A stretch of 64,000 nt of DNA, taken from NCBI RefSeq assembly GCF_002899455.1, contig NZ_PPFB01000001.1, positions 3,760,501 to 3,824,500 on the forward strand. Direction: 5' to 3'. Source of the DNA: Streptomyces sp. DH-12. Its GTDB lineage: Bacteria > Actinomycetota > Actinomycetes > Streptomycetales > Streptomycetaceae. Of this stretch, positions 42,216 through 51,948 are shown one piece after another. A program made the translations under genes and the position numbers. Under the pieces are notes generated by a model. That model ran no database searches and was not told the DNA's origin. It worked only from the letters and a program-made list of their open reading frames with translations. Numbering within the stretch: position 1 is the first letter of the stretch; every line of letters starts with the position of its first letter.

Positions 42216-43121
42216 ATGGATACCGAAAACCCTAGCGTGCCCATGCGCGTCCAGTCCCGTATCCGGGGCAAGAACCACCCCGACGGACAGCCGTTCGCCG
42301 GCGTCGTCCACGACCACGTCCGCCACACCGAGAACTTCACGGTGATCGGCAACGACCTGGCCCAGCACCCGGAGCTGTCCCTGCTCGCCATCGGACTGGC
42401 CTGTTACATCCAGTCCGTGCGGCGGGGCACCGCCGTCGACATCAAGACCCTCGCGGCCCGCTTCCCCGAGGGCCCCACCCGGATCGCCGCCGCCCTGCGG
42501 GAGCTCGAAGCGCACGGCTACCTGCGCCGCACCCGCGAGCGCACGCCCACCGGCCGGATCGTCACCCGCACGGTGTCCTGCAACCGGCCGGGGCACCACG
42601 CGGCGCGGGAGACGGCCGCCCGCAGGCCCGCCCGCCGCACGGCCCCCGACGAGCCCACGCCCCGCAAGCGGCGCCTCCCCGCCGTGCCCCAGCCGTCGCA
42701 CCCCTGGCCCGCCCTGCTCCAGGCGGCCCTCGACGTCCTGGCCGGCCTGCGCCGCCAGGACCCCCGGCTGCTCCTCTCCGCCACCGACGCCGAGCACCTC
42801 GCCCCCGGCGTCGCCGCCTGGCTGGAGCGCGACCTCACCCCCACCGCCGTACGCCACGCCCTCGCCGCGGACCTGCCGGACGAGCCCCTGATCCGTCCGG
42901 CCGCCTTCCTCGCCCACCGCCTGACCGCCCAACTCCCGCCCCCGCCGCCGCCCCGGCTACCGGCCTCACCGGCCCCCGGTCCCCGTCCTCCCCTCCAGAA
43001 CTGCGACGGCTGCGACCTCGCCTTCCGAGCACCCGAACCGGGCAGGTGCCGTAAGTGCAGAGAGCGGGACGCCCGCGTGCCGGGAGACACCGGCGGTGGT
43101 GAGATCCACGCGGCAGGATGA
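42216..43121 (+). CDS. Winged-helix DNA-binding protein with Cys-rich C-terminus
   Basis: 301 residues from ATG 42216. A later ATG at 42243 is equally possible. The winged helix is at about 45-125: GNDLAQHPELSLLAIGLACYIQS, then IKTLAARFPEGPTRIAAALRELEAHGYLRR with the RTPTGRIVTRTV wing. A Pro/Arg-rich spacer, a helical segment and a terminal C-x2-C ... C-x2-C knuckle (NCDGCD, then CRKCRERD) follow. It is a Streptomyces family of helix-turn-helix proteins, often found by integrated elements and XRE/DUF397 trios. The zinc knuckle is read from four Cys at the C-terminus. Confidence 0.85.
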   Translation: MDTENPSVPMRVQSRIRGKNHPDGQPFAGVVHDHVRHTENFTVIGNDLAQHPELSLLAIGLACYIQSVRRGTAVDIKTLAARFPEGPTRIAAALRELEAHGYLRRTRERTPTGRIVTRTVSCNRPGHHAARETAARRPARRTAPDEPTPRKRRLPAVPQPSHPWPALLQAALDVLAGLRRQDPRLLLSATDAEHLAPGVAAWLERDLTPTAVRHALAADLPDEPLIRPAAFLAHRLTAQLPPPPPPRLPASPAPGPRPPLQNCDGCDLAFRAPEPGRCRKCRERDARVPGDTGGGEIHAAG

Positions 43122-43191
43122 GCCACGGCCGCAGCGCTCGCCGTCACATCCCTCACCCCACGGCGTCCATCCGTACCCGACAGGACTTCAT

Positions 43192-43776
43192 GTGCTGCCT
43201 TCCTTCACCGCGAACGGATTCCTTCCGCTGGGCCGCCACTCCGTCTCCTTCGACGAGGCCGAGGCCATGCTGGTCACCGCGCCCACGTTCCGGGACTCTG
43301 CGACACGCCGGTCATTGTGGGACGGACTGCACGACTATCTGGAGCGCTTCTTCACTCTGGAGGACACGTACGCGGACCTCATGGACGGACACATGCTCAT
43401 CCACAGACTGTGGCTCGGCGGCAGCTTCGTGAGCACGAAAACCGATCCGGGGAACATCGACGTGACTGTGCTGATCGACGTACGAGCCGAACGTGCCGTC
43501 CGCGGCAGACCCGGCTCCAAATGGCTGACCACCGCTTTTCAGAGCCGGGACAACATGCTGCGCAGGTTCGGAGTCTCACCGGTCAGGGTCGGGTATCAGC
43601 CCGTCGGCCACGTCTTCCGGCCGGAGCGCTTCACCGCCGAGGAGCGGACATACTTCATGGAACGGGGTGTGTGGGACGACTGGTGGCAGCGTTGTCGGTT
43701 GCCCGGACAGACGGATCGTTCCCCGTCCCCGGGGAGTGCCGCCCCGGCACGCGGATACCTGGAGGTGCGACTGTGA
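43192..43776 (+). CDS. Nucleotidyltransferase-like protein (DUF6932 type)
   Basis: 194 residues from GTG 43192 behind AGGA. It starts LPSFTANGFLPLGRHSVSFDEAEAMLV, then RRSLWDGLHDYLERF, and GGSFVSTKTDPGNIDVTVLID. The GGSF-(about 9)-DID/NID pattern is that of small nucleotidyltransferases. The exact family is my best match to DUF6932, which I recall from memory. It overlaps the next gene by four bases and is therefore in an operon with it. Such enzymes occur in toxin-antitoxin and defence modules, modifying tRNA or proteins. Whether this one is a toxin or an antitoxin cannot be told. Confidence 0.65.
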   Translation: MLPSFTANGFLPLGRHSVSFDEAEAMLVTAPTFRDSATRRSLWDGLHDYLERFFTLEDTYADLMDGHMLIHRLWLGGSFVSTKTDPGNIDVTVLIDVRAERAVRGRPGSKWLTTAFQSRDNMLRRFGVSPVRVGYQPVGHVFRPERFTAEERTYFMERGVWDDWWQRCRLPGQTDRSPSPGSAAPARGYLEVRL

Positions 43777-44708
43777 CCACCGGCGACAGCTGGCGTGAGC
43801 GCAGGCGTGCGCTGCTCAGGGACGATCCGGCAGCGGCCGAGGCCGCCGAGCGCCTTCTTGAGGACATGGGCACCGAGGAGCGGGACGACGAGGAGGTCGA
43901 GGCCGGGCACCGGGCCGGCCGCCTCGCCGCGGTCCGTGCCTTCGAGCCCGACGCCCGCCTCGACGAGGAACTGCGGCTCCGGCTGACCGGTCCGGACACC
44001 GAGGGAGGCGCCCTGCGCTTCCAGTGGGGTGACGCTCTGCTGAACCCTGTGGAGAACGCGCTCTCCGTCGCCGCGGGCACTCCGATCCAGCTGGAGCTCA
44101 CGGGCATCTCGGCCGGCAGCACCGTGGTCCACGCGCGTCCCGTGCCGTCCGTGGTCGTCCCGGAGACCACGGCCATGGATGCGCCCGCGACATCGGCCGC
44201 GAGCACCGGCATGCAGATGCTCACCAGGCTGCTCGGTGCGCTGGAGGCCGAGCAGGACGTCCGTGAATGGTCGCGCCTGTTCGACGCGGTGGACGCCCTG
44301 GCCCGGGCTCTGGGCAAGTACGAGCTCGACCTGGGAGTGACCTGGTACGGCGCCGACGGCGACATGCGCAGGGCTCAGCTCACGGAGCGCGGCAGACGCC
44401 ACGTCGAGCGGCTTCGTGAAAAAACCAGGGCCCGTGACCAGGAACTCATCATCTCGGGCCGCGTCACCGAGCTCCGCGAAAGCGGCTGGGTGAAGGTCAA
44501 GACGGGCACGGCCAGGAACGCCCAGGCCTACGACGTCCACTTCGAGGAGCCGGAGACACTGCTGCGGATGCGTCCCGGACTCGGGGACAACGTGCACTTC
44601 CGGGTCCGTTTCCGTCAGCGCCTCGATGCGGTGGGAATCGCCCGGTCGACCGAGTACACCTATCTGGGTCCGGCGGCGGAACAGTCTTCCCTGCCGCTCG
44701 AACCCTGA
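43773..44708 (+). CDS. Uncharacterised partner of the nucleotidyltransferase-like gene
   Basis: 311 residues from GTG 43773, which overlaps the upstream stop and follows GGAGG. The N-terminal part is acidic and helical (RRRALLRDDPAAAEAAERLLEDM). The middle contains ENALSVAAGTPIQLELTGIS, and the last third has KVKTGTARNAQAYDVHFEEPE and a beta-rich end (GDNVHFRVRFRQRLD). I see no enzymatic motif. Tight coupling to the nucleotidyltransferase suggests a two-component pair, such as toxin/antitoxin or enzyme/adaptor. It lies in the accessory insert between metG and aspS. Confidence 0.65.
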   Translation: MTTGDSWRERRRALLRDDPAAAEAAERLLEDMGTEERDDEEVEAGHRAGRLAAVRAFEPDARLDEELRLRLTGPDTEGGALRFQWGDALLNPVENALSVAAGTPIQLELTGISAGSTVVHARPVPSVVVPETTAMDAPATSAASTGMQMLTRLLGALEAEQDVREWSRLFDAVDALARALGKYELDLGVTWYGADGDMRRAQLTERGRRHVERLREKTRARDQELIISGRVTELRESGWVKVKTGTARNAQAYDVHFEEPETLLRMRPGLGDNVHFRVRFRQRLDAVGIARSTEYTYLGPAAEQSSLPLEP

Positions 44709-44794
44709 CCTGGCCGCCCGGCATTCATCCCCGTGAGCGGCGACGACGTGACTTGCCCACCCGCGTCCGGTCCAGTCGTACCGCTGCCCCGTGG

Positions 44795-44860
44795 TCCTTC
44801 ACCAAAGGCGTCGGCATCTACGAGGTCCAGGCCGTCCTCACCCGGTTCGTCGTGCGCTGA
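44795..44860 (+). pseudogene. Degenerate 3' fragment of a PH-domain gene
   Basis: The frame SFTKGVGIYEVQAVLTRFVVR repeats the C-terminal 20 residues of the PH-domain gene at 39868. By eye 53 of 63 bases (40171-40233 against 44798-44860) are identical, and stop codons align. No start or upstream domain remains. It is a relic of a paralogue or one boundary of an inserted segment. Confidence 0.7.
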
Positions 44861-44961
44861 CCGGATTCCCGAACCGGCGGGAACGTTCATCCTGACCTCG
44901 AACGAGTGAACGCGTCCGCATACCCCCGGCCGCATGGCCATGAGCGCCCTACCGTGCGCTC

Positions 44962-45885
44962 ATGGTCACCGCAACACACGAGGCCTCCCACCGACTGTTC
45001 CAGGAGCATCCGGAGGCCCTCGCGCCCGTCTTCGAGGCACTGGGGCTTCCGCCGCCCGTGAAGACGGACTTCCACGAGCTCTCCCCGGATGTCACCGAGA
45101 TCCGCCCGATGGAGCGCCGCGCGGACACGGTCCTCATGTTCGAGCCCGACATGGGCGAGCACTTCGTCCTGGCCGTCGAGGCCCAGACGAAGAAGGACCC
45201 GGAGAAGGCAAGGAACTGGGCGTACTACGTCTCCTACTTGCGCGCGAAGTACGACCTGCCCGTGCTGCTGGTCGCGGTCTGCCGCGACCCGTCGACGGCA
45301 GCCTGGGCCATGGGCCCCTTCGAGTGCTCGGTCGGCCCCTGAACGACCCAGGTCACCCGCCCCTTCGTGCTGGGACCGCAGACCGTGCCCGAGGTCACCG
45401 ACGAGGCGGTGGTGGCCCAGCAACCGGCTCTTGCGGCGCTCTCGGCCATCGTGCACAGCCAGAGCAAGCGGGCCACGGCCATACTGGAGGCGGTCGCCCG
45501 CGGACTCGTGTCCTTCGAGCCGGACGTCACGAAGTACTGGTTCGAGGTCGTGGAAGTCGGGCTGGAGTCCACTCCGGCCAGGGAGAACTGGAGGAAACTG
45601 ATGCAGGATGTCGTCACCTACTTCCCGGGACACGGCACGCTCTTCGAGGAGAAGTACCTTGCGGGGAAGAGCGAGGGGAAGAGTGAAGGGAAAGCCGAGG
45701 GTAAGACCGAGGACATCCTGCGCGTGCTGACGGTGCGCGGGCTTCCGGTCCCGGACAACGTCCGGGAGCGCGTCACCGGATGCACCGACCTCGACACCCT
45801 CACCGTGTGGTTCGACCGCTCCCTGACCGTCTCCAAGGCCGAGGACCTGTTCACCGACGAAACGGAAGACACGGCAGCTTCCTGA
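44962..45885 (+). pseudogene. Rpn/YhgA-type PD-(D/E)xK nuclease-like gene, interrupted by TGA
   Basis: One continuous frame of 308 codons interrupted once, by TGA at 45340-45342 (after PFECSVGP). The frame continues without loss as TTQVTRPFVLGPQ. Relatives have a residue here, probably Trp, so TGG to TGA is the simplest cause. The N-terminal half has FVLAVEAQTKKDPEKARNWAYYVSYLRAKY, the PD-(D/E)xK transposase-like nuclease core (Asp, then Glu-x-Gln). A repetitive hydrophilic GKSEGKSEGKAEGKTE follows a helical C-terminus. Intact members are recombination-promoting nucleases. A shorter protein could still be made from either half. Confidence 0.78.
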
Positions 45886-45989
45886 GTCCCGGCCACCGGT
45901 GATCGAATGGCCGCATGCGGCCCGAGCACTGTGTGACCAGGAACCACATCGAGGTGTTCCACAACTGAGGTGCCGACGCCGGCAACAGC

Positions 45990-46022
45990 AAGGGCCCGGA
46001 ACCAGCTCGGTCCCGGGCCCTT
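45990..46022. terminator. Bidirectional terminator between the broken nuclease gene and aspS
   Basis: AAGGGCCCGG (45990-45999) pairs with CCGGGCCCTT (46013-46022) over 10 bp. It sits 15 bases past the aspS stop, and the loop is 13 bases. Confidence 0.75.
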
Positions 46023-46036
46023 CGCCTACCCTGCGC

Positions 46037-47800
46037 CTACTTCGGCTGCGGCTTCCGCACCGACAGGTGCAGCTCCTTCAGCCGTGTCTCCTCCAGCTCC
46101 GTCGGCGCGCCCATCATCAGGTCCTGGGCGTTGCCGTTGAGGGGGAAGGCGATGGTCTCGCGGATGTTGGGCTCGTCGGCGAGGAGCATGACGATGCGGT
46201 CGACGCCGGGGGCGATGCCGCCGTGCGGCGGGGCGCCGAAGCGGAACGCGCGGAGCATGCCGGCGAACTTCTCCTCGACCGTCTCGCGGTCGTAGCCAGC
46301 GATCTCGAACGCCTTGAGCATGATCTCGGGCTCGTGGTTCCGGATCGCGCCGGAGGACAGCTCGACGCCGTTGCAGACGATGTCGTACTGCCAGCCCAGG
46401 ATGTCCAGCGGGTCCTGGGTCTCCAGGGCCTCCAGGCCGCCCTGCGGCATCGAGAAGGGGTTGTGGGAGAAGTCGATCGCGCCGGTCTCCTCGTCCTTCT
46501 CGTACATCGGGAAGTCGACGATCCAGCAGAAGCGGAAGACGTTCTCCTCGAAGTGGCCGGCGCGCTTGGCGGCCTCGACCCGCACCGCGCCCATGATCTT
46601 CGAGACCTCGTCGAACTCGCCCGCGCCGAAGAACACCGCGTGGCCGGGGGCCAGCGCCAGCCGCTTGGTCAGCTCCGCGACGTTGTCCTCGGTGAGGAAC
46701 TTCGCGATCGGACCGGTCAGCGAGCCGTCCTCGCCGACGCGCACCCACGCCAGGCCCTTCGCGCCCTGGGAGACCGCGTAGTCGCCGAGCTGGTCGAAGA
46801 ACTTGCGGGGCTGGCCGGAGACGTCCGGCACCGGCAGCGCGCGCACGTGCTTGCCGGCGAACGCCTTGAACTCCGAACCCTCGAAGACGTCGGTGATGTC
46901 GACGAGCTCCAGCTGGGCGCGCAGGTCCGGCTTGTCGGAGCCGTACTTCAGCATCGCCTCGCGGAACGGGATGCGCGGGAACGGCGACGTCACATGACGG
47001 CCGTTGCCGAACTCCTCGAACAGCTCGGTCATCAGCTTCTCGATCGGCTGGAAGACGTCCTCCTGCTCGACGAAGCTCATCTCGACGTCGAGCTGGTAGA
47101 ACTCGCCCGGCGAGCGGTCGGCGCGGGCGTCCTCGTCGCGGAAGCAGGGCGCGATCTGGAAGTAGCGGTCGAAGCCCGAGATCATCAGCAGCTGCTTGAA
47201 CTGCTGCGGGGCCTGCGGCAGCGCGTAGAACTTGCCGGGGTTCAGGCGGGAGGGGACCACGAAGTCGCGCGCGCCCTCGGGGGAGGTCGCGGACAGGATC
47301 GGCGTGGTCATCTCGTTGAAGCCCAGCGCGGTCATCTTCTGGCGGATCGCCGAGATGACCTGCGTGCGCAGCATGATGTTGCGGTGCATGCGCTCGCGGC
47401 GCAGGTCGAGGAAGCGGTACTCCAGGCGCCGCTCCTCGTTGACACCGTCCTCGGTGTTGATGGTGAACGGCAGGGGGGCCGCCTCGCCCAGCACCTCGAC
47501 CTCGGAGACCTCGACCTCGATCTCACCGGTCGGCAGGTCGGGGTTGACGTTCTCCGCACCGCGCGAGACGGCCTTGCCGTCGACGCGGACCACGGTCTCC
47601 TTGGAGAGCTTGTCGAGCGCCTCGTACGCCTCGGTGCCCGGACGGGCCACCAGCTGGGTGATCCCGTAGTGATCGCGCAGATCGATGAAGAGGATGCCGC
47701 CCAGGTCGCGCCGATTGTGCAGCCAGCCACTCAGCCGGACGTCGGTGCCGACGTCAGAGGCGCGGAGCTCGCCGCAGGTGTGGGACCTGTACCGATGCAT
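46037..47800 (-). CDS. aspS: Aspartyl-tRNA synthetase
   Basis: 587 residues from ATG 47798-47800. An OB-fold anticodon domain (about 1-110) with [36 protein letters not shown] precedes the class II core. Motif 2 is [19 protein letters not shown] and motif 3 is [26 protein letters not shown] insertion (about 300-420) marks the bacterial type, about 590 residues long. Whether it is discriminating or also charges tRNA-Asn cannot be read off. A parS site stands 36-49 bp before the start, and a terminator follows. Confidence 0.97.
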   Translation of the reverse strand: MHRYRSHTCGELRASDVGTDVRLSGWLHNRRDLGGILFIDLRDHYGITQLVARPGTEAYEALDKLSKETVVRVDGKAVSRGAENVNPDLPTGEIEVEVSEVEVLGEAAPLPFTINTEDGVNEERRLEYRFLDLRRERMHRNIMLRTQVISAIRQKMTALGFNEMTTPILSATSPEGARDFVVPSRLNPGKFYALPQAPQQFKQLLMISGFDRYFQIAPCFRDEDARADRSPGEFYQLDVEMSFVEQEDVFQPIEKLMTELFEEFGNGRHVTSPFPRIPFREAMLKYGSDKPDLRAQLELVDITDVFEGSEFKAFAGKHVRALPVPDVSGQPRKFFDQLGDYAVSQGAKGLAWVRVGEDGSLTGPIAKFLTEDNVAELTKRLALAPGHAVFFGAGEFDEVSKIMGAVRVEAAKRAGHFEENVFRFCWIVDFPMYEKDEETGAIDFSHNPFSMPQGGLEALETQDPLDILGWQYDIVCNGVELSSGAIRNHEPEIMLKAFEIAGYDRETVEEKFAGMLRAFRFGAPPHGGIAPGVDRIVMLLADEPNIRETIAFPLNGNAQDLMMGAPTELEETRLKELHLSVRKPQPK

Positions 47801-47835
47801 CGTCGTTCATCCAGCCTTCGCGGATCGGGGTCGTC

Positions 47836-47849
47836 GTTTCACGTGAAAC
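47836..47849. other. parS centromere-like site
   Basis: GTTTCACGTGAAAC is a perfect 14-bp palindrome identical to the Streptomyces parS core, bound by ParB for chromosome segregation. It lies between aspS and the preceding intergenic region. Confidence 0.85.
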
Positions 47850-48220
47850 TCCCCCCAAGCCTACCGGCCGGGCCAAGATCGCCGCTCCGCCATAACCCAT
47901 GGGGCGGGCAAACGACATGGGTGGAAGTTTCCGGGAGCATCTTCCCGAAGTGGTGCAATGCGCACTGGTGAGCCCCTGCCCGCCCTGGGGGAACGCGAAG
48001 CGCGCTACCCGCCCACCTGACCGCTCGCGCATCGCTTCGGCTGTCCGAAATGCCGACCAATGCGCTGGCGCACACCGCCCCCGCGGCCGCGGCAAGAGCA
48101 TCTGGTGCGAGCTCCACGAACAGAAGAACGGCGACGGTCCCGGCTGACCGGGACGCCGGGACCCCGGGAACGCCAGGGGCCCCGCCCGGTGCCGGGCGGG
48201 ACCCCGCGGACCGAAGAGGC
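47850..48220. other. Intergenic region upstream of aspS, no convincing gene
   Basis: About 370 bp. Open frames on either strand (for example 47899-48147) give proteins without family features. A few AT-richer stretches upstream of aspS (about 47880-47930) are the best promoter candidates. Confidence 0.5.
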
Positions 48221-49201
48221 TCAGGCCCCCTGCGGGCCCTCCTCCGTCATGCCGTGCACGGCGGGGACGGTGCCGAGACGGCCCTTCTGGAAGTCCTCGA
48301 AGGCCTGCATCAGCTCTTCCTTCGTGTTCATCACGAACGGCCCGTAGTGCGCCATCGGCTCGCGGATGGGCCGGCCGCCGAGCAGGACGACCTCCAGGTC
48401 CGGCGTGTGCGAGTCCTGCTTCTCGTCCGCGCGGACGGTCAGCGAGCCGCCCGCGCCGAACACCGCGGTCTGCCCGAGGTGGATCGGACGCCGCTCGGCG
48501 CCCACCGCGCCGCGTCCGGCCATGACGTACGCCAGACCGTTGAAGTCCTCCCGCCAGGGCAGGGTGACCTCCGCGCCCGGCGCGAGCGTGGCGTGGACCA
48601 TCGTGATCGGCGTGTGGGTGATGCCCGGGCCCTCGTGGCCGTCCAGCTCGCCGGCGATGACGCGGAGCAGCGCGCCGCCGTCCGGGGAGGTGAGCAACTG
48701 GACGCTGCCGCTGCGGATGTCCTGGTAGCGGGGGGCCATCATCTTGTCCTTGGCGGGCAGGTTCACCCACAGCTGGAGGCCGTGGAACAGCCCGCCGGAC
48801 ATCACGAGGTGCTCCGGCGGCGCCTCGATGTGGAGCAGGCCGCTGCCGGCCGTCATCCACTGGGTGTCGCCGTTGGTGATGGTGCCGCCACCGCCGTGCG
48901 AGTCCTGGTGGTCGAAGATCCCGTCGATGATGTAGGTGACGGTCTCGAAGCCGCGGTGGGGGTGCCAGGGGGTGCCCTTGGGCTCGCCCGGCGCGTACTC
49001 CACCTCACCCATCTGGTCCATCATGATGAACGGGTCGAGGTGGCGGTGGTTGACCCCCGCGAACGCCCGGCGCACCGGGAAGCCCTCGCCCTCGAAACCG
49101 CTGGGAGCGGTCGTGACGGCCAGCACGGGACGCGCCACGGCGTCGGCGGGAGCGGTCACACGGGGCAGCGTCAGCGGGTTCTCGACGGTCACTGCAGGCA
49201 T
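48221..49201 (-). CDS. Pirin family protein
   Basis: 326 residues from ATG 49199-49201. The N-terminal cupin holds the metal site: FIMMDQMGEVEYAPGEPKGTPWHPHRGFETVTYI (His-x-His) and later HIEAPPEHL, with two more His/Glu ligands. The C-terminal pirin cupin is shorter but present (AYVMAGRGAVGAERRPIHLGQ). Bacterial pirins bind iron and act as quercetin dioxygenase-like enzymes or metabolic regulators. The gene is unlinked to obvious partners. The convergent SseB-type gene has its terminator in between. Confidence 0.92.
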   Translation of the reverse strand: MPAVTVENPLTLPRVTAPADAVARPVLAVTTAPSGFEGEGFPVRRAFAGVNHRHLDPFIMMDQMGEVEYAPGEPKGTPWHPHRGFETVTYIIDGIFDHQDSHGGGGTITNGDTQWMTAGSGLLHIEAPPEHLVMSGGLFHGLQLWVNLPAKDKMMAPRYQDIRSGSVQLLTSPDGGALLRVIAGELDGHEGPGITHTPITMVHATLAPGAEVTLPWREDFNGLAYVMAGRGAVGAERRPIHLGQTAVFGAGGSLTVRADEKQDSHTPDLEVVLLGGRPIREPMAHYGPFVMNTKEELMQAFEDFQKGRLGTVPAVHGMTEEGPQGA

Positions 49202-49266
49202 GGGTACCTCCTCGGGTACGCCCAGTTTAGTTGAGCGTTGAACTTCTTACCACCTCGAACCGACGA

Positions 49267-49292
49267 AGCCCGGAGGGCATTCCCTCCGGGCT
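49267..49292 (-). terminator. Terminator after the SseB-like gene
   Basis: A perfect 11-bp stem (49267-49277 with 49282-49292) and CATT loop, between the SseB-like stop and the pirin start. Confidence 0.75.
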
Positions 49293-49376
49293 CCTTCACG
49301 CACGGGCGCCGTCAGCCGTACACGCGGTGACGGTGTCAGCCACACCCCCGGTGACTGCGTCATCCGCACATGGGCG

Positions 49377-49841
49377 TCAGCCGTACATGCGGCGCATCGC
49401 GAACTCGACCATCTGCTCCACGGCCTTGGCGTCGAACACCATCCGGTGCTCGCCCTCCATGTCCAGCACGAAGCCGTAGCCCGTGGGCAGCAGGTCGATC
49501 ACCTCGGCGCCGGTGATCACGAAGTACTTGGACTCCTTGCCCGCGTACCGCCGCAGCTCCTTGAGCGAGGTGAACATCGGGATCACGGGCTGCTGGGTGT
49601 TGTGCAGGGCGAGGAAGCCGGGGTTGTCACCGCGCGGGCAGTAGACCTTGGACGTCGCGAAGATCTGCTGGAAGTCCTCCGCCGCCATCTGGCCCGTGGT
49701 GAACGCGCGCACGGCGTCGGCGAGCGAGGGTGCGGACGGTTCGGGATACGCGGGCGCCTGCTGCCCGTACCCGCCCTGCATCTGCTGCTGCGGCGGCACG
49801 TAACCCTGTTGTGTCCCCGCACTCTGGTCGTAGCCGTACAT
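49377..49841 (-). CDS. SseB-domain protein with Gln/Gly/Tyr-rich N-terminus
   Basis: 154 residues from ATG 49839-49841. The first 35 residues are a low-complexity Tyr/Gly/Gln segment ([21 protein letters not shown]). The folded part has the SseB/DUF-like core: [41 protein letters not shown] split over about 85-130. The fold is found in type III secretion enhancer SseB proteins. In actinobacteria it is a cytoplasmic family of unknown role. The last helix ends FAMRRMYG. Its own terminator lies downstream. Confidence 0.88.
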   Translation of the reverse strand: MYGYDQSAGTQQGYVPPQQQMQGGYGQQAPAYPEPSAPSLADAVRAFTTGQMAAEDFQQIFATSKVYCPRGDNPGFLALHNTQQPVIPMFTSLKELRRYAGKESKYFVITGAEVIDLLPTGYGFVLDMEGEHRMVFDAKAVEQMVEFAMRRMYG

Positions 49842-50003
49842 GGCGCACAGACTACTGACCCCGCGCGAGGGCTGGGTCACAGATGTCCGGATCGGGGTTG
49901 CTTCTTATTACCGACGGGTAGCATCATCGTAGCTACTTGTCGGTACGTGAATCAGTCGCGAGGACCAGTCCCTCGCCGATCCCTCTCAAACGGAGCCGTC
50001 GCC

Positions 50004-51830
50004 ATGGGGCACTACAAGTCGAATCTCCGCGACATCGAGTTCAACCTCTTCGAGGTACTCGGGCGCGACAAGCTGTACGGCACGGGCCCGTTCGAGGAGA
50101 TGGACGTCGAGACCGCGAAGAGCATCCTGGAGGAGCTGGCCCGCCTCTCCGAGAACGAGCTCGCGGAGTCCTTCGCCGACGCCGACCGCAACCCGCCGGT
50201 CTTCGACCCGGAGACCAACACCGCGCCCGTCCCCGAGTCCTTCAAGAAGAGCTACCAGGCCTTCATGGACTCCGAGTACTGGCGGCTCGGCCTGCCCGAG
50301 GAGATCGGCGGCACCACCGCGCCCCGCTCCCTCATCTGGGCCTACGCCGAGCTGATCCTGGGCGCCAACCCGGCCGTGTGGATGTACTCCTCGGGCCCCG
50401 CCTTCGCGGGCATCCTCTTCGAGGAGGGCAACGAGGTCCAGAAGCACATCGCGAAGATCGCCACGGAGAAGCAGTGGGGCTCCACGATGGTGCTCACCGA
50501 GCCGGACGCCGGCTCGGACGTCGGCGCCGGCCGCACCAAGGCCGTGCAGCAGGAGGACGGCTCCTGGCACATCGAGGGCGTGAAGCGCTTCATCACCTCC
50601 GGTGAGCACGACATGTCGGAGAACATCCTCCACTACGTGCTCGCGCGTCCCGAGGGCGCCGGTCCCGGCACCAAGGGCCTGTCCCTCTTCCTCGTCCCGA
50701 AGTACCTCTTCGACTTCGAGACCGGCGAGCTGGGCGAGCGCAACGGCGTCTACGCCACGAACGTCGAGCACAAGATGGGCCTGAAGGCCTCCAACACCTG
50801 CGAGATGACGTTCGGCGACAAGCACCCCGCCAAGGGCTGGCTGATCGGCGACAAGCACGACGGCATCCGCCAGATGTTCCGCATCATCGAGTTCGCCCGC
50901 ATGATGGTCGGCACGAAGGCGATCTCCACGCTGTCGACGGGCTACCTGAACGCGCTGGAGTACGCCAAGGAGCGCGTCCAGGGCCCCGACCTGGCGAACT
51001 TCATGGACAAGACCGCGCCCAAGGTCACCATCACCCACCACCCCGACGTGCGCCGCTCGCTCATGACGCAGAAGGCGTACGCGGAGGGCATGCGCGCCCT
51101 GGTGATGTACACCGCGTCCGTCCAGGACGCCATCCAGCTCAAGGAGGCGAACGGCGAGGACGCCTCCACCGAGCACGCGATGAACGACCTGCTCCTGCCG
51201 ATCGTCAAGGGCTACGGCTCCGAGAAGGCCTACGAGCAGCTCGCCCAGTCGCTGCAGACCTTCGGCGGCTCCGGCTTCCTGCAGGAGTACCCGATCGAGC
51301 AGTACATCCGGGACTCCAAGATCGACACCCTCTACGAGGGCACCACCGCGATCCAGGGCCAGGACTTCTTCTTCCGGAAGATCGTCCGCAACCAGGGCGC
51401 GGCGCTGAACTCGCTCGCCGAGGACATCAAGAAGTTCCTCGCGGTCGGCGAGGGCGGCGAGGAGCTGGCGGGCGCCCGCGAGCACCTGGCCAAGGCCGCC
51501 GTCGAGCTGGAGGCCATCGTCGGCCTGATGCTCACCGACCTCGCGGCCACCGAGAAGGACGTCAAGAACATCTACAAGGTGGGCCTGAACACCACCCGCC
51601 TGCTGATGGCCTCCGGTGACGTCGTCGTCGGCTACCTGCTGCTCAAGCACGCCGCGGTCGCCGCCGAGAAGCTCCCGACGGCCTCCGCCAAGGACAAGGC
51701 GTTCTACACCGGCAAGATCGCGGCGGCGAAGTTCTTCGCGGCGAACGTCCTGCCGGGCGTCACCCTGGCCCGCAAGGTCGCCGAGGGCGTCGAGCTGGAC
51801 CTGATGGAACTGGACGAGGCGGCGTTCTAG
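50004..51830 (+). CDS. Acyl-CoA dehydrogenase, long (FadE5/AcdA-like) form
   Basis: 609 residues from ATG 50004 behind CGGAG. An N-terminal extension of about 60 residues precedes the ACAD core. It has [19 protein letters not shown] and the C-terminal helical domain. Catalytic Glu445 is in [15 protein letters not shown]. The remaining 120 residues form the acetyl-CoA-dehydrogenase C-terminal-like bundle found in the large ACADs. FAD-dependent oxidation of acyl-CoA in fatty-acid degradation is expected. A strong terminator closes it. Length (about 610) is normal for this subclass. Confidence 0.95.
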   Translation: MGHYKSNLRDIEFNLFEVLGRDKLYGTGPFEEMDVETAKSILEELARLSENELAESFADADRNPPVFDPETNTAPVPESFKKSYQAFMDSEYWRLGLPEEIGGTTAPRSLIWAYAELILGANPAVWMYSSGPAFAGILFEEGNEVQKHIAKIATEKQWGSTMVLTEPDAGSDVGAGRTKAVQQEDGSWHIEGVKRFITSGEHDMSENILHYVLARPEGAGPGTKGLSLFLVPKYLFDFETGELGERNGVYATNVEHKMGLKASNTCEMTFGDKHPAKGWLIGDKHDGIRQMFRIIEFARMMVGTKAISTLSTGYLNALEYAKERVQGPDLANFMDKTAPKVTITHHPDVRRSLMTQKAYAEGMRALVMYTASVQDAIQLKEANGEDASTEHAMNDLLLPIVKGYGSEKAYEQLAQSLQTFGGSGFLQEYPIEQYIRDSKIDTLYEGTTAIQGQDFFFRKIVRNQGAALNSLAEDIKKFLAVGEGGEELAGAREHLAKAAVELEAIVGLMLTDLAATEKDVKNIYKVGLNTTRLLMASGDVVVGYLLLKHAAVAAEKLPTASAKDKAFYTGKIAAAKFFAANVLPGVTLARKVAEGVELDLMELDEAAF

Positions 51831-51891
51831 TCGCTTCCGGGCCCTTACGGGACCCTCCCGTACAGACCCGTACGAGACCCGGCCGGACCCC

Positions 51892-51931
51892 CGCGAGGGC
51901 CCGCTCCCGCACAGGGAAGCGGGCCCTCGCG
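51892..51931 (+). terminator. Terminator after the acyl-CoA dehydrogenase gene
   Basis: Perfect 14-bp stem (51892-51905 with 51918-51931). It ends 17 bases before the next start. Confidence 0.85.
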
Positions 51932-51948
51932 CTCGTTAAGGTGAACCC

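Noticed and set aside
45899..47971. 690-codon frame opposite aspS
   Set aside because: Shadow of a clearly real aspS. Composition is Val/Glu/Leu/Arg without motifs.
47899..48147. 82-codon frame before aspS
   Set aside because: No ribosome site or known family, and not matched by a useful codon pattern.
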